Source: Microbispora corallina
GTDB taxonomy: Bacteria; Actinomycetota; Actinomycetes; Streptosporangiales; Streptosporangiaceae
DNA length: 64,000 bases
Assembly (NCBI RefSeq): GCF_016863035.1
Contig: NZ_BOOC01000011.1
Span: forward strand, 1-64,000
Direction: 5' to 3'
Shown: one piece after another, positions 1 to 6,377 of the stretch
Layout of the letters: every line of letters begins with the position of its first letter
How positions within the stretch are numbered: the stretch's first letter is position 1
Translations under genes and position numbers: made by a program
The notes under the pieces: model-generated
Seen by the model: the letters and a program-made list of their open reading frames with translations, nothing else
Told to the model about the DNA's origin: nothing
Databases searched by the model: none

Positions 1-61
1 CCTAGGTGTCATGTACAACAGGCACTACCTGGAGGTCCTCGGGCGACGAGGCCCCGGCTGA
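1..61 (+). CDS. C-terminal fragment of an unidentified protein
   Basis: The frame reading LGVMYNRHYLEVLGRRGPG and ending in TGA at 59-61 is open from the window edge. It stops four bases before the convergent NADAR gene, the spacing expected of a real gene end. The fragment is too short to name a family. Confidence 0.3.
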   Translation, partial: LGVMYNRHYLEVLGRRGPG

Positions 62-65
62 GGGG

Positions 66-644
66 TCAGGGGGCCGGGGTCAGGAGGTCGCGGGCCGCCA
101 TCAGGGCGAAGCCCAGCAGGTTCAGCCCGCGCCAGGTCGCCGGGGAGGCCGCCCGTTCGTCGCCGGCGGCCAGGCCGATGCCCCAGACGCGGTCGTACGG
201 GCTGGCCTCGACCAGGACCCGGTTCCGGGTGGTGAGCAGATACTCGCGCAGGCCGGCGTCCTGGCCGAACTTGGCGACGTTGCCGCGGACCACGATGTCG
301 AAGCGGCGGGCCTGCCACACGTCCTCGTCGAAGCCGCGTACGGCGCGGCCGAGCGTCTTGGCCTCGCCGGGGTGGCCGGCCGCGAGGACCCGCTCGGCGG
401 TGGCGTCGTCCCCGAACAGCCACGCCTTGTGCGCCATCATGTAGTGCTCGGCCGAGGCGAAGGCGCGGCCGTCCTCGGAGAAGGCGGCCGGCCACCACTG
501 GGACAGGCACCCGGGGCCGACGCCGCCGTCGCGGGCCGGCTGGTGGCCCCAGAAGTACAGGTAGCGGAGGGCGTGGCCCGCCTGTTCCGCCGTAATCGCC
601 TCGTCCACGCTGCGGAGCGCCGGCGGGACCACATGATCGGACAC
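66..644 (-). CDS. NADAR family protein (YbiA-like N-glycosidase)
   Basis: This 192-residue protein has the hallmarks of the NADAR/YbiA fold: an aromatic N-terminal stretch YLYFWGHQP (about residues 29-37), the conserved AEHYMMAHKAW block (65-75) and the C-terminal NRVLVEASPYDRVWGIG block (141-157). Characterised members hydrolyse the N-glycosidic bond of early riboflavin intermediates, or act on ADP-ribosylated nucleobases. It is probably cytoplasmic, with no signal peptide or membrane segment. It is transcribed alone, convergent with the fragment at the window edge and followed by the HtrA gene on the same strand 55 bases upstream. Family assignment is firm; the substrate is inferred from family members. 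Confidence 0.9.
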   Translation of the reverse strand: MSDHVVPPALRSVDEAITAEQAGHALRYLYFWGHQPARDGGVGPGCLSQWWPAAFSEDGRAFASAEHYMMAHKAWLFGDDATAERVLAAGHPGEAKTLGRAVRGFDEDVWQARRFDIVVRGNVAKFGQDAGLREYLLTTRNRVLVEASPYDRVWGIGLAAGDERAASPATWRGLNLLGFALMAARDLLTPAP

Positions 645-699
645 GCTCCCACCGTGCCACAGGAGGGCCGGGGCGCACCAACCGGTTTCCGGGGCGGGG

Positions 700-1614
700 T
701 CAGATCGAGGAGAGGCCGAGCTCGACCGGCTCGGTGATGACGTCGACCAGGGCGCCGTTGCGGAAGACCGTGATGGGCAGCCGCCGGCCGATGGCCTCGG
801 CGAACAGCAGCCGCTGAAGGCCCTGGGCGTCGCCCACCGGCTCGCCCCCGGCCGTCAGCACCAGGTCGTTCACCCGCAGGCCCGCCTTCGCCGCCGGCGA
901 GCCGGGCACGACCTCGACCACCCGCAGCGCGTTCCGCCGGCCCTCGCGCTCCTGGAGCGCCGGCGGCAGCGGCGCCGGGGCGGTCACCAGGCCCAGGTAG
1001 GCGCGCCGGACCCGTCCCTCGTTCATCAGCGTGGCGATGATCGAACGCGTCGTCGTGTTGATCGGCACCGCCAGCCCGAGCCCGACGCCCGCGACGGCGG
1101 TGTTGATCCCCACAACCCGGCCCTCCGCGTCGGCGAGCGCGCCTCCCGAGTTGCCCGGGTTGAGCGCGGCGTCGGTCTGGATGACGTCCTCGATGAGGCG
1201 CGTGGCGGAGCCGATCCGGGCGGGCAGCGACCGTCCCAGGGCGGAGACGACGCCGGCCGTGACGGACCCGGCGAGGCCGAGCGGGTTGCCGACGGCCACG
1301 ACGAGCTGCCCCACGACGAGGCCGTCGCTGTCGCCGAGGACCGCGGGCGGGGGAGTGGCGCCGAGCGCCCGGACCACGGCGAGGTCCGACAGCGGGTCGG
1401 AGCCGACGACGGAGAAGTCGGCCGACGTGCCGTCGGAGAAGGCCGCCGTGCCGCGCGTGGCCTCGCCCACGACGTGCGCGTTGGTGAGGAGGAACCCGTC
1501 GGCCGTGAAGACGACCGCCGACCCGCTTCCCCTGCGGGTCCTGAGGGCGGCGACCTTCGGCGTGAGCTCGGCCGCGACCGAGGACACGATGTGGGAGTAC
1601 GCGTCGAGCGCCAT
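700..1614 (-). CDS. HtrA/DegP-like trypsin-type serine protease with PDZ domain
   Basis: The 304 residues hold an S1C chymotrypsin-fold domain followed by a PDZ domain (about 205-295). The catalytic triad is visible as His47 in TNAHVVG, Asp77 in PLSDLAVV and Ser156 in NPGNSGGAL. HtrA proteases degrade or refold damaged proteins. Unlike most actinobacterial HtrA proteins it has no signal peptide or membrane anchor before the protease domain, so it should be cytoplasmic. The ATG start at 1614 is preceded by GGGAGG six bases upstream. It diverges from the Gfo/Idh gene across a 118-base intergenic region that is less GC-rich than its surroundings and probably carries both promoters. Confidence 0.93.
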   Translation of the reverse strand: MALDAYSHIVSSVAAELTPKVAALRTRRGSGSAVVFTADGFLLTNAHVVGEATRGTAAFSDGTSADFSVVGSDPLSDLAVVRALGATPPPAVLGDSDGLVVGQLVVAVGNPLGLAGSVTAGVVSALGRSLPARIGSATRLIEDVIQTDAALNPGNSGGALADAEGRVVGINTAVAGVGLGLAVPINTTTRSIIATLMNEGRVRRAYLGLVTAPAPLPPALQEREGRRNALRVVEVVPGSPAAKAGLRVNDLVLTAGGEPVGDAQGLQRLLFAEAIGRRLPITVFRNGALVDVITEPVELGLSSI

Positions 1615-1732
1615 GAAGCCTCCCTACGAGAATGCTTACTTGATTACATCGCAAGCACGGCCGAAGGGAAAGGTATTCCGCCGCCCACTATCCTGAGGCG
1701 GCGGACGTGCGTACGGGGGAGGGCGGAGCACG

Positions 1733-2677
1733 ATGAGCGACCTCGTACGCGTCGGCCTGGCGGGGCTGGGGATCATCGCCCGGACCCACCTCGACGTGCT
1801 GGCCGAGCGCGCCGACGTGTCCCTGGAGTTCACGGCCGACCCCGGGCGGGCCGGGCCGCCGGACTTCCGCGGGTCCACGCCGCCGCACTACGGCGACCTC
1901 GCCGAGGCCCTCGCCGCGCACGACCCGGACCTGGTCGTGATCGCCACCCCGACGGCGACCCACGCGGACCTGACCGTACGGGCCCTCACGACGTCCACCG
2001 CCCGGGTGCTCGTGGAGAAGCCACTCGTCCACGACCTCGCGTCCCTCGACCGGCTGCGGGCGCTGGACGAGACCGCCGGGGTCCGCGGCCGCGTCTTCAC
2101 CGCGCACCACTTCGCGTTCTCCCCCGAGGTGCGCTGGGCCGAGCGCCAGATCGCCGAGCACCCCGAGTGGGGTCCGATCACGAGCATCACCTCGGCGTTC
2201 CACGACCCGTACGTCCAGCGGGGCGAGCAGGCCTTCGCCTCGTACGGCTCGGCCTGGACGGACTCCGGGGTGAACCAGCTCAGCATGCTCGCCCGCTTCG
2301 TCGACCTCGCCGGGCTCAGCTCCGCGTACGACCTGGACGGCGGCGCGAGCGCCTGGTGCACGTGCGAGTACCGGTCCCGGGGCGAGCGGGGCACGGCCCG
2401 GCTGCGCACGAGCTGGCTCACCGGATCCAGCAGCAAGGAGACCGTCCTCGTCCTGGGCCGTTCCGGGGTGGAGGTCTGGATGGACCACACGGCGATGACC
2501 GGCTTCGCCGCGCGCGGCCGCGACCTGCTCGCCTCCCACGGCGACGACGGCCGGACCCCGCGGAAGGTCGCCCACTACCGGCCGCTGTACGAGAGCCTGC
2601 TCTCCGGCCGTCCCGACCCCGTGCTCGGCTTCGACACCACGGCGACCCTCATCGCGCTCCACCACTCCGCCGCCTGA
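1733..2677 (+). CDS. Gfo/Idh/MocA family oxidoreductase
   Basis: This 314-residue protein opens with a Rossmann nucleotide-binding motif (GLAGLGIIA, residues 8-16) and carries the family EKP signature (95-97, in VLVEKPLVHD), whose lysine takes part in catalysis. The C-terminal half matches the alpha/beta substrate-binding domain of the family. Members oxidise or reduce sugars, inositols and similar polyols with NAD(P). The ATG follows a strong GGAGGGCGGAG sequence. No neighbour points to a specific sugar, so the substrate is unknown. It appears monocistronic, and the next gene converges on it. Confidence 0.9.
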   Translation: MSDLVRVGLAGLGIIARTHLDVLAERADVSLEFTADPGRAGPPDFRGSTPPHYGDLAEALAAHDPDLVVIATPTATHADLTVRALTTSTARVLVEKPLVHDLASLDRLRALDETAGVRGRVFTAHHFAFSPEVRWAERQIAEHPEWGPITSITSAFHDPYVQRGEQAFASYGSAWTDSGVNQLSMLARFVDLAGLSSAYDLDGGASAWCTCEYRSRGERGTARLRTSWLTGSSSKETVLVLGRSGVEVWMDHTAMTGFAARGRDLLASHGDDGRTPRKVAHYRPLYESLLSGRPDPVLGFDTTATLIALHHSAA

Positions 2678-2730
2678 GCCCCCGCGACGACGCGGACTCG
2701 GCGGGCGGCAGGAGGCTTGGCGGGCCTGAT

Positions 2731-3180
2731 CTACTCCGGCCGGCGGGCGGTCATCGTGGCGGCCGCCCGGTCCGGCTCCCAGTGGGCGCGCAGCGACGTG
2801 ATCAGTCCTCCGGCGTCGACGGTGTAGACGATCACGCAGTCCACGGTCATGGCCGCTCCGCCGCCGAACAGGACGGTGATCGCGGTGACGTTGGCGCAGC
2901 AGGGCCCGTTGGCGAAGGAGTCCGTGACGCGGAAGCGGAACCCCCGGGCCGCCGCCATGTTCGCGTCCCAGAACCTCCCGATCCCGTCGCGCCCCCGGTG
3001 CCCCGCCCCGTCCGGGTCGAGCATCGAGGGGCCGACGGGGTCCTCCACCAGGGCGTCCGGGGCGAACAGGGCGAGCCAGTCGTCCCGGCGTCCCTCGGCG
3101 ACCGCGGACATGGACAGCCGCGCCGCCCGCCGCGCCGGGTGGTCGGCGTCGGGCGCGAGCCACGTGACGGCGGCGGTCAT
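2731..3180 (-). CDS. NTF2-like / SnoaL-type protein (possible ketosteroid isomerase-like fold)
   Basis: A 149-residue protein of the cone-shaped NTF2-like superfamily. The N-terminal helix pattern ending in DDWLALFAPDALVEDPVGPS and the later GRDGIGRFWDANMA and FFRVTDSF-like strands are typical of SnoaL/ketosteroid-isomerase relatives. Such proteins isomerise or dehydrate small hydrophobic molecules, but many are binding proteins and no catalytic dyad can be assigned by eye. The start at 3180 lies only eight bases from a KstR-like palindrome (3189-3202), which hints at control by a steroid-responsive TetR repressor. It lies downstream of the F420 oxidoreductase on the same strand, 30 bases after that gene's stop. 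Confidence 0.82.
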   Translation of the reverse strand: MTAAVTWLAPDADHPARRAARLSMSAVAEGRRDDWLALFAPDALVEDPVGPSMLDPDGAGHRGRDGIGRFWDANMAAARGFRFRVTDSFANGPCCANVTAITVLFGGGAAMTVDCVIVYTVDAGGLITSLRAHWEPDRAAATMTARRPE

Positions 3181-3188
3181 ACCCGGAC

Positions 3189-3202
3189 TGTAACGCGTTC
3201 TA
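3189..3202. promoter_or_regulatory. KstR-like operator upstream of the NTF2-like gene
   Basis: The sequence TGTAACGCGTTCTA fits the KstR half-site pattern TNNAACNNGTTNNA at every fixed position. It sits between the F420 oxidoreductase stop and the NTF2-like start, close enough to the start codon for a bound repressor to block initiation. The match is seen directly; KstR binding is inferred, and no kstR gene lies in this window. Confidence 0.5.
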
Positions 3203-3210
3203 GTCCTGGG

Positions 3211-4089
3211 TCAAGGGGAGACCCTGGCGATCACCGACTCCGCGAAGCGCTCCAGCAGTTCGATCTTGCGGGCCAGCGGCTGGGTGTCCGGTCCCTTGGC
3301 GTACGGCCACCGGAAGCCCACGATCAGGTCGGTCACGCCCTTGTCCGCCAGCCGCCGCACCCCGTCCACGCTGTACGCGTCGGGCGAGATCGCGTGGATC
3401 TCGAACGGCCGGCCGGCCGTGCCCTCCTCGGCGCGCAGGGCCGCCAGCCGGGCGAGCAGGGCGTCCAGCTCCGCCGGGTCGCCTCCCCCGTGCATCCACC
3501 CGTCGCCCATCCGGGCGGCCCGGCGCAGCGCCGCGTCGCTGTGCCCGCCCACGAGGATCGGGATCGGCTCGGTGGGCACCGGCGACATCTTCACCGGCGG
3601 CAGGTCGTAGAACTCGCCGTGGTACTCGAAGTAGCCGCCGCCCGTCAGCCCGCGGACCACCTCGATGGCCTCGTCCATCCGCCTGCCGCGCCGCGGCCAG
3701 GGGACGCCCATCGCCGCGAAGTCCTCCGGCCACGGGCTCAGGCCGACCCCGAGCGCCAGCCGGTTGCCGGTCAGGTACGCGATCGAGGCGGCCTGCTTGG
3801 CCACCAGCACGGGCGGCCGCACCGGCAGCTTGAGCACGAACGGCGTGAACCGGATCGTGGAGGTCACCGCCCCCATGGCCGCGATCAGGACGAACGTCTC
3901 GACGAAGCTCTTGTCCTCCAGGAACTCCCGGTCGCCGTCCGGTGTGTACGGGTAGCTCGTGCCGGAGTCCTTCGGGTAGACGAGGGAGTCGGCCACGCTG
4001 AAGCCCGCGTAGCCCGCCGCCTCGGCGGCCCGAGCCAGAGGGATGTGGTACGCCGGGTCCGTCATGGCCTCGGCATAGGTGAACCGCAT
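3211..4089 (-). CDS. LLM-class F420-dependent oxidoreductase
   Basis: The 292 residues follow the luciferase-like monooxygenase TIM-barrel family: RFTYAEAMTDPAYHIPLARAAEAAGY at the start, LVLIAAMGAVTSTIRF, ILVGGHSDAALRRAARMGDGW, and a C-terminal VTDLIVGFRWPY block. These enzymes use coenzyme F420 for hydride transfer or, less often, FMN. The GGAGG sequence abuts the ATG at 4089 with no spacer, so the internal ATG at codon 9 is an alternative start, though the family usually keeps the RFTYAEAM segment. A KstR-like palindrome (4104-4115) lies 15 bases upstream. It may be co-transcribed with the NTF2-like gene. The substrate is unknown; a steroid or acyl-CoA role is inferred from the operators only. 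Confidence 0.9.
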   Translation of the reverse strand: MRFTYAEAMTDPAYHIPLARAAEAAGYAGFSVADSLVYPKDSGTSYPYTPDGDREFLEDKSFVETFVLIAAMGAVTSTIRFTPFVLKLPVRPPVLVAKQAASIAYLTGNRLALGVGLSPWPEDFAAMGVPWPRRGRRMDEAIEVVRGLTGGGYFEYHGEFYDLPPVKMSPVPTEPIPILVGGHSDAALRRAARMGDGWMHGGGDPAELDALLARLAALRAEEGTAGRPFEIHAISPDAYSVDGVRRLADKGVTDLIVGFRWPYAKGPDTQPLARKIELLERFAESVIARVSP

Positions 4090-4103
4090 CCTCCGAGCGT
4101 ACG

Positions 4104-4115
4104 AGAACCTGTTCT
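4104..4115. promoter_or_regulatory. KstR-like operator in the F420 oxidoreductase promoter
   Basis: AGAACCTGTTCT is a perfect inverted repeat of AGAAC around a two-base centre, the core of the KstR operator. On the minus strand it reads TAGAACAGGTTCTC, matching TNNAACNNGTTNNA at all but the last position. It is 14 bases from the F420 oxidoreductase start and directly abuts the first copy of the 31-bp repeat. Confidence 0.5.
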
Positions 4116-4116
4116 A

Positions 4117-4147
4117 CCCGCAAGGCCCGTTCCGGCCAAGTGGGACA
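4117..4147. repeat. 31-bp direct repeat, copy 1
   Basis: This 31-base element (begins CCCGCAAGGCCCGTTCC, ends GTGGGACA) is repeated at 4599-4629 with a single mismatch (A here, C there at repeat position 23). The two copies lie 482 bases apart and flank exactly one small gene. Each contains GGCC-N6-GGCC. Copy 1 sits 46 bases upstream of the start at 4194. Confidence 0.85.
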
Positions 4148-4193
4148 CGTACCGCCGGATGCTGCGATCCTTCTCCGAGAGGAGGTGCGCGCG

Positions 4194-4592
4194 ATGGCGA
4201 GGTTCACGTCCCACGCCGAGGCCGTCGACGAGGATCACTGGGCGACGCGGGCGTTCCGGGACGGCTCGATCCCCAGGCTGCCCGGCCGGCTCCTCGGCGA
4301 CGTCCTGCGCGAGACCGGCGGGGTCTACGAGCTCACGCTTCCGCTCACGGACCGCTTCCGAGGGATGCTCACCAGGGCGGCCGCGTTCAGCGAGGCCAAC
4401 AGGCACCTTTTGCGGGTGGCCGGACAGACCACGGTGGTGATCTCCCTGGAGCACCTCCGCGGTCTCGACCCGGCCGTAACCAGGGTCATGTGCGGCTGCC
4501 GGATCGAGTTCGACGACGAGGACGAGGCGCGGGCCGTCAGCCCCCCGGACGGCGATCCGCCGCTCGGCGGCGGAGCCTGCCGGCCGCGGTAG
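4194..4592 (+). CDS. hypothetical protein framed by 31-bp repeats
   Basis: I do not recognise this 132-residue protein. It is acidic in its last third (EFDDEDEAR), has no signal peptide or membrane segment, and contains a CGC pair in VMCGCRIEF. The start at 4194 is chosen because GAGAGGAGGTG lies just upstream; an in-frame GTG reading begins at 4140 but has no binding site. It is a lone plus-strand gene between minus-strand genes, framed by near-identical 31-bp repeats, the second beginning seven bases after its stop. That suggests duplication, insertion, or repeated regulatory elements. Confidence 0.55.
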   Translation: MARFTSHAEAVDEDHWATRAFRDGSIPRLPGRLLGDVLRETGGVYELTLPLTDRFRGMLTRAAAFSEANRHLLRVAGQTTVVISLEHLRGLDPAVTRVMCGCRIEFDDEDEARAVSPPDGDPPLGGGACRPR

Positions 4593-4598
4593 GGGCGC

Positions 4599-4629
4599 CC
4601 CGCAAGGCCCGTTCCGGCCACGTGGGACA
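4599..4629. repeat. 31-bp direct repeat, copy 2
   Basis: Second copy of the element at 4117-4147, 30 of 31 bases identical. It lies between the stop of the hypothetical gene (4592) and the end of the convergent DUF35 gene (4640), filling almost the whole 47-base gap, so it could also act in transcript termination. Confidence 0.85.
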
Positions 4630-4639
4630 ACGGAGGCGG

Positions 4640-5035
4640 TCAGGCCGGGTGGAAGACGGGGACCGCCTCGCCCCCCTCCGGGTGTTCGAACCCGGCGCGG
4701 ACGCGCAGCCCGGCGGACACCTCCTCCGGTGCGACGCCGGTGAGCTGGGCCTGGAGCCACGGCCCCTCGTCGAGCTCGACGACGGCGACGACCGTCCGCG
4801 GGGCGGCCTCGCCGTCGGCCGGGCGGCCGTGCACCACCGCCCAGGTGATCACGGTTCCGGCGCCCGCCGACGGCGCCCACTCCTGCTCGGGCGTCCCGCA
4901 GTGGGCGCAGGCGCGGGCCTGCGGCGCGCTGAAGCCGCCGCACGACGCGCACCGCCGGACGAGCAGCTCGCCACGAGCGGCGCCGTCGAAGAAGGCGGCG
5001 GCGGCGGCGTCGCGGTGGACGATTCCCACGGGCAT
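4640..5035 (-). CDS. DUF35 / OB-fold protein with rubredoxin-type zinc ribbon (thiolase partner)
   Basis: The 131 residues have an N-terminal zinc ribbon with Cys29, Cys32, Cys43 and Cys46 (two CxxC pairs) and a C-terminal OB-fold (about 60-125: TVITWAVVHG, AVVELDEGPWLQAQLTG, LRVRAGFEH). This is the DUF35/OB_aCoA architecture that forms complexes with thiolase-fold proteins, as in ChsH2-Ltp2 retro-aldolases of steroid side-chain degradation. The ATG start at 5035 is followed by the family-typical FFDGAARGELLVRRC. It lies 11 bases downstream of the thiolase-like gene on the same strand, so the two are surely one operon and probably one complex. Confidence 0.9.
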   Translation of the reverse strand: MPVGIVHRDAAAAAFFDGAARGELLVRRCASCGGFSAPQARACAHCGTPEQEWAPSAGAGTVITWAVVHGRPADGEAAPRTVVAVVELDEGPWLQAQLTGVAPEEVSAGLRVRAGFEHPEGGEAVPVFHPA

Positions 5036-5046
5036 CCGGGCTGCTC

Positions 5047-6207
5047 CTAACGCGCGTGCGGGCTGAGGACGAGGGTGGAGTGGTGGTCGAGGACGCCGCC
5101 GTTCCCGCTCACCAGGACGACGTCGTTCCTGGCCGCCTGGCGGTCGCCGCCCTGGCCGCGGGCCTGGACGACGGCCTCCGACAGCGGCGTCATGCCCCAC
5201 ATGTAGTAGGAGGACAGCTGGCCGCCTCCGGTGTTCACGGCGAGTGAGCCCTCCGGGCCGAGCACGCCGCTCGTCACGAAGTCGCCGCCCTCGCCCTTGG
5301 CGCAGAAGCCGTAGTCCTCCAGGCTGACCAGCACGGTGTAGGTGTAGCAGTCGTACAGCTCCGCCACCCCGACGTCGGACAGCGTCACCCCGGCCATCTT
5401 CAGCGCCGCGGGCCCGGAGATCGCCGCCCCGCTGACGAGGCCGAACTCGCTGCCGCGCCCCATGACGTGACCCGGATGGGCCTGCCCCCACCCGAGCACG
5501 TGGACCGGGGGCTGCCGCAGGTGGACGGCCCGGTCGGCCGAGGTCACGATCACGGCGACGCCGCCGTTGCTCACCAGGCAGCAGTCCAGCAGGTGGAACG
5601 GCTCGGTGATCCACCGGGAGGCCTGGTGGTCGGCGAGGGTGATCGGCTCGCGCAGCTGGGCCAGCGGGTTCCGCGCCGCCCAGGCCCGCTGGGCCACCGC
5701 GATCGCGCCGAACTGCTCGCTGGTCGTGCCGTACGTCGTCATGTGCCGGCGGGCGGCCAGCGCGTACATCGTGGTGGCGCTGGAGATGCCCGACGCGGCG
5801 GCCAGCCCCTGCCAGCCCTTCGGCGCCCGGCCCGCCGACGCGTACGCGGACCCGCCCGGGCTCCTCTCCTTGAGCGGCGCGTCGGCGAAGACGCAGGCCA
5901 CGGCGTCGGCCATGCCGCAGGAGACGGCCATCGACGCGTACTGCACCATGGCGCCCGCCGAGGACCCGTACGCCTGGACCTCCGACAGCAGCCGCAGGTC
6001 GCGCAGCCCGAGGTCGCGCTGCAGGCCGAGCCCCACGTCGCGGCTGAGCCCGGTGTTGGTCAGCAGGCCGTCCACCTCGGCGAGGTCCAGCCCGGCGTCG
6101 GCGGCGGCCAGCCGCACGGCCTCGGCCGCGAATTCGGGAGCGCTGCGGCCGTAGACCTTGCCCAGCTCCGTGATGCCGAGCCCCGCGATGACCGGTGCGC
6201 GGTTCAT
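5047..6207 (-). CDS. SCP2-type thiolase / lipid-transfer (Ltp-like) protein
   Basis: This 386-residue protein has the thiolase fold of the SCPx/Ltp group: an N-terminal VIAGLGITELGKVYGRSAPEFAAEA, the central AYGSSAGAMVQYASMAVSCGMADAV strand-helix, LYDCYTYTVLVSLEDYGFC, and a C-terminal NTGGGQLSSYYMWGM. Typical thiolases use an N-terminal cysteine nucleophile; here the equivalent region (about residues 75-90) has Gly-Ser-Ser-Ala, as in Ltp proteins that act as acyl-CoA retro-aldolases rather than thiolases. Pairing with the DUF35 gene 11 bases downstream supports a retro-aldolase complex. Whether the substrate is a steroid side chain is inference. Confidence 0.85.
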   Translation of the reverse strand: MNRAPVIAGLGITELGKVYGRSAPEFAAEAVRLAAADAGLDLAEVDGLLTNTGLSRDVGLGLQRDLGLRDLRLLSEVQAYGSSAGAMVQYASMAVSCGMADAVACVFADAPLKERSPGGSAYASAGRAPKGWQGLAAASGISSATTMYALAARRHMTTYGTTSEQFGAIAVAQRAWAARNPLAQLREPITLADHQASRWITEPFHLLDCCLVSNGGVAVIVTSADRAVHLRQPPVHVLGWGQAHPGHVMGRGSEFGLVSGAAISGPAALKMAGVTLSDVGVAELYDCYTYTVLVSLEDYGFCAKGEGGDFVTSGVLGPEGSLAVNTGGGQLSSYYMWGMTPLSEAVVQARGQGGDRQAARNDVVLVSGNGGVLDHHSTLVLSPHAR

Positions 6208-6377
6208 CGTGCCCTCCCGTTCCCCGTCGTCGTGCCGGTCCTCGTGATCGTCGTGACCCTCGTCGGCGTCGCCGTCAGGGTCATCGTGCCCGCCGCGCCG
6301 GCGCTCACGTGTCCGGAACGGCGACGTGCCGCGGGACGAGGCCGCCGGCGGGGGAGCCGGCGGCCTCGGGCTCACGG

